The position numbers and the translations under genes were made by a program. Below, piece after piece: positions 56,119-64,000 of a stretch of 64,000 bases of DNA. The stretch lies in assembly GCF_015694465.1 (NCBI RefSeq), contig NZ_JADQDO010000003.1, positions 62,001 through 126,000 of the forward strand, given 5' to 3'. The DNA comes from Microvirga alba. Its GTDB lineage: Bacteria; Pseudomonadota; Alphaproteobacteria; Rhizobiales; Beijerinckiaceae. Every line of letters begins with the position of its first letter. Positions within the stretch are counted from its first letter, which is position 1. The notes beneath the pieces were generated by a model, which did no database searches, had not been told where the DNA came from, and worked only from the letters and a program-made list of their open reading frames with translations.

Positions 56119-56919
56119 TTAAGCGTCGTCGGCCAAGGCCGCGCGAGCCCGCTTCCCGTGAAAGTAGGCTCGAAGCCACGGATGATCCGATGCAAGCATC
56201 GTCTCGATGGTCCCCTCCGCCAGAATTTTTCCCTCGCCCAGAGCCGCGATTCGGTCGCAGACCGTATAAAGGCTATCCAGATCGTGGGTTACCATGAATA
56301 CCGTGAGGCCCAAAGTCCGCTGTAACGTAGCGATAAGCTCGTCGAATTCCCCGGCGCCGATGGGATCGAGGCCCGATGTGGGCTCGTCGAGGAAAAGAAT
56401 GTCCGGATCGAGCGCCAAAGCGCGAGCAAGGGCCGCGCGCTTGATCATGCCGCCGGACAGCTCGGAGGGCAGCTTGTCCGCCGCGTCGGGATTCAAGCCG
56501 ACCATCTCGACCTTGAGCATCGCCAGCTCGTCGAGCAACCGCTCCGAGAGAGACAGGTACTCCCGCATCGGCACTTGCACGTTCTGCTTCACGGTCAGCG
56601 CGGAGAACAGCGCGCCCTGTTGGAACAGAACACCCCAGCGGCGCTCCATAAGGCGGCGCTCGGAGGGCGACAACTCGTCGAGGTTGTGGCCTAACACCTC
56701 GATGGTGCCTGCCCGTTTGGGAACCAGCCCCAGGATCGCACGGGTCAGAACCGATTTTCCCTGCCCCGATGCGCCGACGAAGCCGAGGATTTCACCGCGA
56801 TAAACGTCGAGATCGAGCCCTTTGAGAATGGTCTTGTCGCCGAAGCCGACCTCGATGCCGCGCACGCGGATGACCACTTCACGGTCCTTGTCCGAAACGG
56901 GATGGTGCCTGTCGAGCAT
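56119..56919 (-). CDS. mlaF: ABC transporter ATP-binding protein (MlaF-like)
   Basis: 266 residues from ATG 56919 (MLDRHHPVSDKDREVVIRVR). Walker A GASGQGKSVL, Q-loop VLFQQGALFSALT, signature LSGGMIKRAALARALA, Walker B DILFLDEPTSGLDPIGAG and H-loop MVTHDLDS are all intact. It energises lipid transport with MlaE. The start lies 4 bp after the mlaE stop, so expression is coupled. Confidence 0.95.
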   Translation of the reverse strand: MLDRHHPVSDKDREVVIRVRGIEVGFGDKTILKGLDLDVYRGEILGFVGASGQGKSVLTRAILGLVPKRAGTIEVLGHNLDELSPSERRLMERRWGVLFQQGALFSALTVKQNVQVPMREYLSLSERLLDELAMLKVEMVGLNPDAADKLPSELSGGMIKRAALARALALDPDILFLDEPTSGLDPIGAGEFDELIATLQRTLGLTVFMVTHDLDSLYTVCDRIAALGEGKILAEGTIETMLASDHPWLRAYFHGKRARAALADDA

Positions 56920-56923
56920 CGTT

Positions 56924-58075
56924 TCAGTACCTGATAGCGGCGAAGAACATAGCGAAAAGACCATCGAGCACGATGACCATGAAGATCGCCTTCACCACGG
57001 AAGACGTCACGTGCCGCCCGAGGGATTCGGCGGAACCGGCCACCGCCAGCCCCTCAAGGGTGGCAATGATGCCGATCACCAGCGCCATGAAGGGCGCCTT
57101 GATGATACCGACCATGAAGGTGTTCATGCCCACGGCGGCCCGGAGGCGCGAGAGGAAGACATCGGGACTGATATCCCCATAGATCCAAGACGTCACGCCG
57201 CCACCGGTCAAAGCCGCGATAGAAGCAATGAAGGTTAAAAGCGGCAACCCGATTACCAACGCCAGGATGCGCGGGATGATCAGCACCTCGATGGGATCGA
57301 GGCCCATGACGCGCAAGGCATCGATCTCCTCGCGCATCTTCATCGAGCCGATCTCGGCCGTGAACGCGGATCCAGAGCGGCCCGCGACCATGATCGAGGT
57401 GAGAAGAACGCCGAGCTCACGCAGGACCAGGATGCCGATCAAATCGACGACGAAAGGCGTAGCGCCAAACCGGACCAACTGGAAAATGCCCTGTTGCGCG
57501 ATGATACAGCCGACCAGAAACGAGATCAGCACGATGATCGGCACGCCGCGATAAGCGATCTGCTCCAACTGATTGACAACGGCGGTCCCGCGGAAGCGCC
57601 GTGGATGGGTGATAACCCGCAGGAGCGCGGCCACGAGTTCGCCCAAGAAGGCGATGCCGTCGATCACGTCGCGACCCGCGCCCGAGACGCTCTTGCCCAT
57701 ATCGACCAGAAAATCGACGATCTTGGAGTGTTTGACCTTCGTCTGCTCCTGAAAGCCGCGATAGGCGACCTCATCGAGCAGAATCTGCTGCTCCGGGCTG
57801 GCATTAGCGAAATCGGCAGCAAGCCCACGCCCGCCCAACTCGTGCCTCGTGCGGTCGAGAACCCAAGCGCCGAGCGTGTCGAGCCGCTGGACCTGACTCA
57901 GATCGAGAATGAAGTGATGCTGGCCCGAATCCACAGCAATTTCGTCCGCCAGCGATTCGACCAACGCCGCGTACTCGGCGGTCCAGTGACCGGCGAGCTT
58001 GGCGGTGACATGATCTCCGCTCCGTTCGATTCTGACTTGCGGCTCTTGAGCCAAGGTGCTCTGCGCCACGCTCAT
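56924..58075 (-). CDS. mlaE: MlaE-family ABC permease with N-terminal STAS domain
   Basis: 383 residues from ATG 58075 (MSVAQSTLAQEPQVRIERSG). The first about 100 residues form a STAS-like domain (HHFILDLSQVQRLDTLGAWV), usually a separate MlaB protein, here fused. The permease follows with RRFRGTAVVNQLEQIAYRGV, LRELGVLLTSIMVAGRSGSA and EIGSMKMREEIDALRVMGLD, the family EIG-EID signature. It is the first gene of the operon mlaE-mlaF-mlaD-lipoprotein. The MlaB-MlaE fusion is known in many Alphaproteobacteria. The divergent epimerase gene starts 79 bp away. Confidence 0.95.
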   Translation of the reverse strand: MSVAQSTLAQEPQVRIERSGDHVTAKLAGHWTAEYAALVESLADEIAVDSGQHHFILDLSQVQRLDTLGAWVLDRTRHELGGRGLAADFANASPEQQILLDEVAYRGFQEQTKVKHSKIVDFLVDMGKSVSGAGRDVIDGIAFLGELVAALLRVITHPRRFRGTAVVNQLEQIAYRGVPIIVLISFLVGCIIAQQGIFQLVRFGATPFVVDLIGILVLRELGVLLTSIMVAGRSGSAFTAEIGSMKMREEIDALRVMGLDPIEVLIIPRILALVIGLPLLTFIASIAALTGGGVTSWIYGDISPDVFLSRLRAAVGMNTFMVGIIKAPFMALVIGIIATLEGLAVAGSAESLGRHVTSSVVKAIFMVIVLDGLFAMFFAAIRY

Positions 58076-58154
58076 CCTTCCGGCAATGATTCCGTTTGGT
58101 GATAGCGTGTCGTTGCGCCACAAGTCGAGCCGAACTTAACGAGAAGTAGAGAGA

Positions 58155-59138
58155 ATGCGCAGTCTTACCGTTGCCATCGACCGGTTCCCGATTGCCGGAA
58201 AGTTCACCATTGCCCGAGGCTCCCGCACGGAAGCCGTGGTCGTCACGGCCACGATCACCGAAAACGGAGCCGTCGGTCATGGGGAGTGCGTGCCCTATCC
58301 CCGCTACGGCGAGTCGGTCGAGGGCGTCGCGGCGGCGATTGAGGCGTTGCGACCACAAATCGAGGCGGGGTTGACCCGCGAAGCCCTGCAGAACGTCATG
58401 CCGGCTGGCGCGGCCCGCAACGCGGTCGATTGCGCCCTCTGGGATCTCGATGCCAAGCGCTCCGGTATCCGTGCCCACATCACGGCGGGGGTGAACCGCT
58501 GGCCACCGGCCACCACGGCCTACACGATCAGCCTGGATACCCCCGAAGCCATGGCCGAGGCGGCAGCAAGGGCGGCGGAGCGGCCGATCCTGAAGGTCAA
58601 GTTCGGCGGCGAGGGCGGCGATCTCGCGCGCATCGCCGCCGTCCGCAAGGCTGCCCCGCATGCAACTCTGATCGCGGATGCGAACGAAGGCTGGACCGAG
58701 GACAATCTCGCGGACCACTTCGCCGCCTGCGCGGAGGCCGGCTTCGCCCTGGTGGAACAACCCCTGCCCGCCAAGAACGACAGCTTTCTTGGCAAGATCG
58801 CCCGTCCCATCGCCATCTGCGCCGATGAGAGCGTGCATGACCGGCCCAGCCTCGACCGGTTGGTGGGACTCTATGACGCCGTCAACATCAAGCTCGACAA
58901 GACCGGCGGCCTGACCGAGGCGCTTGCGCTCGCCGACGCCGCCGAGGAACGGGGCCTGGCCATTATGATCGGCTGCATGGTTGGTACTTCGCTCGCCATG
59001 GCTCCGGCCATGGTGCTCGCGCCTCGCGCCCGTTTCGTGGATCTCGACGGCCCGCTGCTCCTTGCCAAGGATCGCGAGCCTGGCCTGGTCTACGAGGGTA
59101 GCGTCGTCTATCCGCCTCAGCCCTCGCTCTGGGGCTGA
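58155..59138 (+). CDS. Dipeptide/N-acyl-glutamate epimerase of the enolase superfamily (DgcA-like)
   Basis: 327 residues. An N-terminal capping domain and a barrel with the acid/base lysine pair LKVKFGG, then metal ligands in IADANEGWT, VEQPLPAKN and ADESVHDR, and the second lysine region KLDKTGGLTEA. This is the pattern of the muconate-lactonising subgroup, in particular L-Ala-D/L-Glu epimerase and N-acetyl-D-glutamate racemase. It probably recycles peptidoglycan-derived dipeptides or D-glutamate. Its last 22 bp overlap, tail to tail, the stop of the convergent MFS gene. Confidence 0.85.
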   Translation: MRSLTVAIDRFPIAGKFTIARGSRTEAVVVTATITENGAVGHGECVPYPRYGESVEGVAAAIEALRPQIEAGLTREALQNVMPAGAARNAVDCALWDLDAKRSGIRAHITAGVNRWPPATTAYTISLDTPEAMAEAAARAAERPILKVKFGGEGGDLARIAAVRKAAPHATLIADANEGWTEDNLADHFAACAEAGFALVEQPLPAKNDSFLGKIARPIAICADESVHDRPSLDRLVGLYDAVNIKLDKTGGLTEALALADAAEERGLAIMIGCMVGTSLAMAPAMVLAPRARFVDLDGPLLLAKDREPGLVYEGSVVYPPQPSLWG

Positions 59139-60286
59139 ACGCGCAGGCGCCGGGCCGCAAGGAGCATCAGCAGGAAGCCTACCGTCGCCAAAGGAACCAT
59201 CGCCGCAAAGATCGCCGCCCCGGCCTCCTTGTAGATGATGCCGCTGGCGACGGTGGCGATGGCGTTCGCCGAGGCGGCGAGCGAAACGTAGACCCCTTGC
59301 GCGCGGCCCCTCGCCCCATGCGGTGAAAGCGCCGTCAGCGCCGCCATCGCCCCCAGATGCGTCGCGCCGAAGGAAAGGCTGTGCATGGCCTGGAGAACAA
59401 ACGTGACACCCAGGCCGGGATTGAGGGAAAAGACGGTGAACCGGATAACGGCCGCGGCCCCCCCGACGAAAAGGAGGCCGAGACCGTAACCGCGACCGAC
59501 TGCCCGGCCCAGGAACATAAACACCAATATCTCGGCGATCACACCCGCCGCCCAGAGATAACCGATCGTGGAATCGGAGAATCCGAGCCCGCGCCAGTGG
59601 ATGCTGGCGAAGCCGTTGAGCGCTCCGTGACTGCCCTGAATCAGGGCCGCGGCGACAATGATCAGCCACAAGACATGCGGTATCTTCTTGGAGACGGGGG
59701 GCTTCGGACCCTCGCGCGCGACAGCGTTGTCCGGCATCTCATACGGAAGAGCCATCAGGGTCGCGGTGATGCCGAGCAGCGGGATGAGCGTCAGCGACGC
59801 AAGCACGGCATTCGGCCCGAACGCGCCGATGACATAACCCGCCACGATGGCCGCCACGAAAAACGAGATCGAGCCAAAGCCCCGGATCAGACCGTAATTC
59901 AATCCCGGGTGGCGCAGCACCGCCCCAGTGCTCACGACGTCGAGGACCGGAAAGATCGCTGCCTGTGTGACGGCAATAAAAGCCACGAGCACAGCGATGG
60001 TCAGACTATCCTGTGCCAGAAGGAGAAGCGGGAAGCAGACGATCTGTCCAGCATGACCCGCCAGCAGGATGCGGCGCGCCGAGTGATCCGCGAGGCTCAG
60101 AAGCGGGGCGGCGGCGACAACCCGGACAATGATCGGAATGGCGACGATGAAGCCGATGACGGCCGAGGAAAGATTCTTGCTCTCCAGCCACAGGGGAAAG
60201 AACGGCTGATAGAACCCGGAACTGACAAAGCTTGCGGCCTGCAAGGCATAGAGGCGCGCACCGAGGTTTCCGGGGAATTTCGTCAC
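59117..60286 (-). CDS. MFS transporter (HcaT/PPP family), copy A
   Basis: 389 residues from GTG 60286. That start is chosen by alignment with the paralogue at 60568-61743 (VTKFPGNLGARLYALQAASF against MTAIFRHLGVRLSALQAASF); a longer frame upstream reads out-of-frame paralogue sequence. Twelve hydrophobic helices, with FYQPFFPLWLESKNLSSAVI, the loop LLSLADHSARRILLAGHAGQ and HSLSFGATHLGAMAALTALS, match the 3-phenylpropionic-acid transporter-like (HcaT/MFS_1_like) family. Substrate unknown. It overlaps the epimerase gene tail to tail. Confidence 0.88.
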   Translation of the reverse strand: MTKFPGNLGARLYALQAASFVSSGFYQPFFPLWLESKNLSSAVIGFIVAIPIIVRVVAAAPLLSLADHSARRILLAGHAGQIVCFPLLLLAQDSLTIAVLVAFIAVTQAAIFPVLDVVSTGAVLRHPGLNYGLIRGFGSISFFVAAIVAGYVIGAFGPNAVLASLTLIPLLGITATLMALPYEMPDNAVAREGPKPPVSKKIPHVLWLIIVAAALIQGSHGALNGFASIHWRGLGFSDSTIGYLWAAGVIAEILVFMFLGRAVGRGYGLGLLFVGGAAAVIRFTVFSLNPGLGVTFVLQAMHSLSFGATHLGAMAALTALSPHGARGRAQGVYVSLAASANAIATVASGIIYKEAGAAIFAAMVPLATVGFLLMLLAARRLRVQPQSEG

Positions 60287-60567
60287 GACAGGAACTTTCC
60301 GGAAACCGGGGCCGATGGAACCGGGATGAGAGGGCGACACATAGGAGCGGAAAAAGGCACTGAGGAACTCGTGTCGCCTCGGGCCATCGGACGCGATGGT
60401 CTCGATTGTGAGAATCGCAGTCCCTGGCGGAGCCGGCAAACCATCATGACCGATGCTGCGCCTGCCGTCACGTTCGCAGTGCAGATTTTCCCACCCTCGA
60501 AGCGATGAATTCCGCAACGGACTACTCTTGCTTTTGCGCGGGTCAAAGCCCTCCCAAAAGCGCCGCC

Positions 60568-61743
60568 TCAGCCCTCGCCCCGGGGCTGAACGCGCAAGAG
60601 GCGCGCAGCGATAAGGGTCAGCACGAAACCAACCACCGCCAAGGGAACCATCGCTGCAAAGATCGTGGCCCCCGCTTCCTTGTAGATCATGCCGCTCGCG
60701 ATGGTGGTCGCGGCGGTCGTCAGGGCCGCGAGTGACCCGTAAATCCCCTGCGCCCGACCTCTGACCTGGTGCGGTGAAAGCGCCGTCAAGGCCGCCATCG
60801 TCCCCAGATGCGTCGCGCCGAAAGACAGGCTGTGCATGGCCTGGAGGACGAGGGTGACCCCCAATCCGGGATTGAGCGAGAGGGCCGCAAAGCGGATCGC
60901 TCCCGCTGCTGATCCCACGAGAATGAGCCACAGCCCCGAACCTCGACCGACTGCCCGGCCGAGAAACATGAACACCATGATCTCGGCAATGACGCCGGTC
61001 GCCCAGAAATAACCGATCGTGGCGTCGGGAAATCCGAGCTTTTGCCAGTGGATGCTGGCGAAGGCGTTCAACGCGCCGTGGCTGCCCTGTGTGAGCGCAG
61101 CGGCGATCATGACGATCCAAAGGATCGCTGGTAGCGCCTTTGACACGGGTGCCTGTCGCTCTTCAGCCCGAGCCGGCATGTCCGGCATGTCGTGGGGAAC
61201 CGCGACCAACGTGGCGGTGATGCCGAGAAGCGGAATGAGGGACAACGACACGATCACGACATTCGGCCCGAAAGCGCCGATCAGATATCCGGCCACGATA
61301 TTGGCGACGAAGAACGACACCGAACCGCAGCCCCTGATACGGCCGTAATCCAGGCCCGGATGGCGCTGCACCGCGGAGGTGCAAACCAGGTCGTTGCCTG
61401 GAATGATGGCAGCCTGGGCAACGGAGACAAGCGCCACAAGCGCGATGATCGTGAAGCTGTCCTGCGCCAGCATGAGCAGCGGAAAGCCAAGGATCTGGCC
61501 CGCATGGCTGGCGAGCAACAGCCGCCGCGCCCCGAAAGATCTATCGGCGAGGCTCAGGAGCGGCGCCGTGGCGACGATCCGAACGATGATCGGGATAGCG
61601 ACCACGAATCCGATGATGACCGGCGACAGGCCCTTGCTCTGCAGCCACAGGGGAAAAAACGGCAGATAAAATCCGTGGCTCAGGAAACTTGCCGCCTGCA
61701 GCGCAGAAAGGCGAACGCCGAGGTGTCGAAAAATTGCCGTCAC
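60568..61743 (-). CDS. MFS transporter (HcaT/PPP family), copy B
   Basis: 391 residues, highly similar to copy A throughout (for example AASFLSHGFYLPFFPLWLQS, FGATHLGTMAALTALSPH and the C-terminal LLRVQPRGEG). It is clearly a tandem duplicate: both genes lie on the minus strand with a 281-bp gap. Twelve predicted helices and family HcaT/MFS_1_like. The persistence of both copies as intact frames suggests that both are functional, possibly with different substrates. Confidence 0.9.
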   Translation of the reverse strand: MTAIFRHLGVRLSALQAASFLSHGFYLPFFPLWLQSKGLSPVIIGFVVAIPIIVRIVATAPLLSLADRSFGARRLLLASHAGQILGFPLLMLAQDSFTIIALVALVSVAQAAIIPGNDLVCTSAVQRHPGLDYGRIRGCGSVSFFVANIVAGYLIGAFGPNVVIVSLSLIPLLGITATLVAVPHDMPDMPARAEERQAPVSKALPAILWIVMIAAALTQGSHGALNAFASIHWQKLGFPDATIGYFWATGVIAEIMVFMFLGRAVGRGSGLWLILVGSAAGAIRFAALSLNPGLGVTLVLQAMHSLSFGATHLGTMAALTALSPHQVRGRAQGIYGSLAALTTAATTIASGMIYKEAGATIFAAMVPLAVVGFVLTLIAARLLRVQPRGEG

Positions 61744-61890
61744 GGCTGGGGCTTTCCGAGGGCGGGGATGTTAGGTGACCGGAGAAAAAACACGGTGCAT
61801 TACCGCTAGGGAAGGTTCCGACGGACTTGAGCCGCCCAGCCTTTCGACACACTGATGTCCTCAGAGAATCGCGGAGACGGGTTTCCCACC

Positions 61891-62367
61891 ATGACGGATG
61901 AAGACACGCTCGTCACCTTCAGCAATGCGGATTACGACGCCATCGAGGCCGCCGTCCTGGAGACAGCGCGCGGTCGTTGGTTTCTCCGTGAATACGCCAA
62001 GCGTAACCGAAATGCGGACACGCAAACGGTTCTCGCTGCTGTGAATGAGTTGAAAGAGGCCGTCATCGAGGACCAGACCGCGCGCACCATGAGCCTCATC
62101 AAGGCCGATCTGCAGGACATGGTCTCGGCGGTCCAGCAGACGAGGCATGAGATCGTATCCCCCGATATCGAGCATCAAACCGCTGAGGAGCGCATCCGCC
62201 GCATGGTTCAAACGCTGCGTTATCTCGAGGGGCGCATCCACGCCATGATCGCGATTTGCGATCCGGAGTTATCGCGCGCCGAGGAAGAAGAACCGTTGTC
62301 GGACGCTCAGGGCCTCGCGGAGGCCAAAACGGCCTATTCGAGCGCCCGCCCGCACTTCCTGATGTGA
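61891..62367 (+). CDS. Conserved hypothetical helical protein
   Basis: 158 residues from ATG 61891 (MTDEDTLVTFSNADYDAIEA), with GGAGACG about 11 nt upstream; an in-frame ATG at 61855 is less likely. ADYDAIEAAVLETARGRWFL with REYAKRNRNADTQTVLAAVN is a block I have seen in uncharacterised alphaproteobacterial proteins. The rest is helical and acidic (EERIRRMVQTLRYLEGRIHA). No enzyme motif. Divergent from MFS copy B. Confidence 0.68.
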   Translation: MTDEDTLVTFSNADYDAIEAAVLETARGRWFLREYAKRNRNADTQTVLAAVNELKEAVIEDQTARTMSLIKADLQDMVSAVQQTRHEIVSPDIEHQTAEERIRRMVQTLRYLEGRIHAMIAICDPELSRAEEEEPLSDAQGLAEAKTAYSSARPHFLM

Positions 62368-62385
62368 GATCGAATGGCTTGGCGC

Positions 62386-63393
62386 CTACGCCGCCGTGTG
62401 AACCGCCTCGATATTGGAGAAGAATTGTCGCGCGCTTTCACGCCAGGTGAATGTCTCGCCATAGCTCCGGCAGCGATCCTTTGGGATCTCAAGCGCCGCC
62501 AGAGCCGCCTCCCGTAAGTCGTCCTTCAGGACGCCGCATCCCGAAGCGCCGACGACGTCCAACGGCCCCGTCACGGGATAGGCCGCGATGGGAAGGCCGG
62601 AGGCCAGAGCCTCCAGTAGGACGATGCCGAACGTATCGGTCAGGCTCGGAAAGACGAAGACGTCCGACGACGCATAGACCCGCGCCAGGTCCTCGCCCGC
62701 AAGAGCGCCGAGGAAACGGGTTTGCGGGTATTTCCGCTCCAACTCGGTGCGCGCGGGCCCATCCCCCACGATGACCTTTGTCCCCGGCAAATCGAGGCAC
62801 AGGAAGGATTCGAGGTTCTTTTCCACAGCGACACGCCCGACATAGAGAAAAACCGGAGCGCCGACGTCGAGAATGCGCTCGCCGCGAGGCCGGAAAAGCT
62901 GCGTATCGACGCCCCGGGTCCAGCGCCGGATATTTCGAAAGCCACGGCTGAGGAGTTCGCGCTCAAGAGATGGCGTGCTGACCATCACCGCGCGCCCGCC
63001 ATTATGGAACCTTCGGATAGCGCTATAGGACCACGCTTCAGGGATCGGTAAGCGGGCCGACAGGTATTCCGGAAAGCGCGTATGGTAGCTCGTGGTGAAG
63101 GCCCGTCCCTGCTGTCGGCAGGCCCAACGGGTCGCTAGACCGATCGGGCCCTCGGTCGCAATGTGGACATGCGTCGGTCCCGTGGCCTCGATGAAGCGGG
63201 AGACCACGCCCGGCACGGCCAGCGACAGGCGTATTTCCGGATAGGTCGGCATCGGACAGGAGCGAAACCTCTCCGGCGTGAGAAACGTGACCTCCGCCCC
63301 GAATCCCGGCGCTTCCGCCGCCATATATTCGAGCGAGCGCACGACGCCGTTGATCTGCGGCCGCCACGCATCCGTTGCGATGAGGAGGCGCAT
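62386..63393 (-). CDS. GT4-family glycosyltransferase
   Basis: 335 residues, GT-B fold. The N-terminus MRLLIATDAWRPQINGVVRS has the sugar-acceptor side loop, and HVHIATEGPIGLATRWACR and SYHTRFPEYLSARLP are typical of the MgtA/SqdX-like GT4 subgroup. The donor-side motif FGIVLLEALASGLPIAAYPV has the ExxxxxxxE pair. It transfers a sugar (often mannose, glucose or sulfoquinovose) to a lipid. It overlaps by 1 bp the upstream metallophosphoesterase gene, so the two are coupled. Confidence 0.87.
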   Translation of the reverse strand: MRLLIATDAWRPQINGVVRSLEYMAAEAPGFGAEVTFLTPERFRSCPMPTYPEIRLSLAVPGVVSRFIEATGPTHVHIATEGPIGLATRWACRQQGRAFTTSYHTRFPEYLSARLPIPEAWSYSAIRRFHNGGRAVMVSTPSLERELLSRGFRNIRRWTRGVDTQLFRPRGERILDVGAPVFLYVGRVAVEKNLESFLCLDLPGTKVIVGDGPARTELERKYPQTRFLGALAGEDLARVYASSDVFVFPSLTDTFGIVLLEALASGLPIAAYPVTGPLDVVGASGCGVLKDDLREAALAALEIPKDRCRSYGETFTWRESARQFFSNIEAVHTAA

Positions 63394-64000
63394 CAGGCCG
63401 CCTGCCTCTGGCTGATCACAGGAGCGTCCGGGCTGGGAGCCATCTGCTTCGCTCTCGGAGCCTCCGTCCAGCGAATCATCTGGAAGGAGCCGTCATAATG
63501 CTCGACGATGGCGGTGCAGGATTCGACCCAGTCGCCCGTATTCACGTAGCGCACCCCGAATTCGTCGTGCATGGCGGCGTGGTGGATATGGCCACAGATG
63601 ACGCCGTCGGCCTCATGCCGCTTGGCTTCCGCCGCAAGCAATTCCTCGAACCGGCTGATGTAATTGACCGCGTTCTTGACCTTCATCTTGGCCCAGGAGG
63701 ACAGCGACCAATAGGTCAGGCCGAGCTTCCGCCGCACGATGTTGAGGTGGGTGTTGACGAAAAGCGCCGCCGTGTAGGCTCCATCCCCGAGAAGGGCCAG
63801 CCAGCGGGCGTGGCGGACCACGAGATCGAACTGATCGCCATGAATGACGAGATAGCGCTTGCCGTCTGCGGTCTCGTGCAGCGCGTAATCGGCCAACTCC
63901 ACACCGCCGAGATTGATGCCGATATAGTCGCGCAGAAACTCGTCGTGATTGCCGGGAATATAGATCAGCCGCGCGCCTTTGCGGACCTTGCGCAGCAGCT
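63393..64000 (-). CDS. UDP-2,3-diacylglucosamine diphosphatase-like metallophosphoesterase (LpxH family), 5-prime end outside the window
   Basis: The frame is open to the right edge. The visible part contains RLIYIPGNHDEFLRDYIG (GNHD metal motif), LVIHGDQFDLVV (HGDxxD), VICGHIHHAAMHDEFG (GHxH) and YVNTGDWVESC. These are four of the five metal-binding blocks of calcineurin-like phosphoesterases, in the arrangement of the LpxH-like family. The first DxH block is missing because the gene starts beyond base 64000. It overlaps the GT4 gene by 1 bp. Role in lipid A or glycolipid metabolism is inferred. Confidence 0.88.
   Translation of the reverse strand, partial: LLRKVRKGARLIYIPGNHDEFLRDYIGINLGGVELADYALHETADGKRYLVIHGDQFDLVVRHARWLALLGDGAYTAALFVNTHLNIVRRKLGLTYWSLSSWAKMKVKNAVNYISRFEELLAAEAKRHEADGVICGHIHHAAMHDEFGVRYVNTGDWVESCTAIVEHYDGSFQMIRWTEAPRAKQMAPSPDAPVISQRQAA

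Noticed and set aside
59117..61120. Single 667-residue transporter spanning both MFS genes
   Set aside because: The N-terminal third is paralogue sequence in the wrong frame; the transporter proper starts at GTG 60286 by alignment with copy B.

Overview
ORGANISM. The window is GC-rich, densely coded bacterial chromosome from an alphaproteobacterium, most likely order Hyphomicrobiales (Rhizobiales) and plausibly the Methylobacteriaceae/Microvirga/Bosea side of that order. The evidence is a CckA kinase gene, a TTAA-N7-TTAA CtrA-type site, GTTC-N7-GTTC LexA boxes typical of Alphaproteobacteria, a giant apolipoprotein-like protein resembling the Rhizobiales growth-pole protein GPR/RgsE, a DksA that lacks the zinc cysteines, and dispersed palindromic repeats of a kind common in this order. 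The genus is inference only. I see no tRNA or rRNA genes, no CRISPR array and no recognisable transposase or integrase. LAYOUT. 1-7.3 kb: truncated FAD oxidoreductase, rpe, an unknown gene, purB, cfa, an RBBP9-type hydrolase, an LTXXQ periplasmic protein and rpsD. 7.7-15.6 kb: RND efflux pair, murI, an alpha/beta-hydrolase-fold protein whose nucleophile serine is missing, a TrmJ-type methyltransferase and a small lipoprotein. 16.0-21.2 kb: icd followed by what looks like an accessory insertion (RTX protein, decayed second copy of the icd 3-prime end, then a three-gene cassette behind a LexA box), a GFA-family protein and a cyclic-nucleotide-gated channel. 21.2-31.5 kb: housekeeping and cell-cycle block with alaS, recA with its SOS box, cckA, a FliO-like gene facing a CtrA site, and dksA. 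31.7-40.9 kb: MBOAT/SGNH acyl-transfer pair, YcjF/YcjX pair, a SixA-like phosphatase, a MoxR ATPase and a PLP sulfur-amino-acid enzyme. 41.0-43.0 kb: a repeat-rich, gene-poor island with a GIY-YIG gene bracketed by two copies of a ~143-bp palindromic repeat, plus an orphan LexA box and promoter in front of a potentially structured non-coding stretch. 43.0-48.8 kb: CPA2 antiporter, vWA protein, a membrane protein, a LysR/DUF1127 divergent pair, UspA and a 2Fe-2S ferredoxin. 49.1-54.0 kb: the 1641-residue GPR/RgsE-like polar coiled-coil protein. 54.1-58.1 kb: complete Mla-type lipid transport operon. 58.2-64.0 kb: enolase-superfamily epimerase, two tandem MFS paralogues, a small conserved protein, a GT4 glycosyltransferase and a truncated LpxH-like metallophosphoesterase. 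HOW IT WORKS TOGETHER. Several genes serve the envelope and polar growth (murI, Mla operon, GPR-like protein, MBOAT pair, the putative muropeptide epimerase, cfa). CckA with a CtrA site and recA with LexA boxes mark the cell-cycle and DNA-damage circuits. The most unusual material is the icd-linked island with a LexA-boxed toxin/immunity-sized cassette, the orphan SOS promoter at 41.7 kb, and the palindromic repeat that brackets a GIY-YIG gene.
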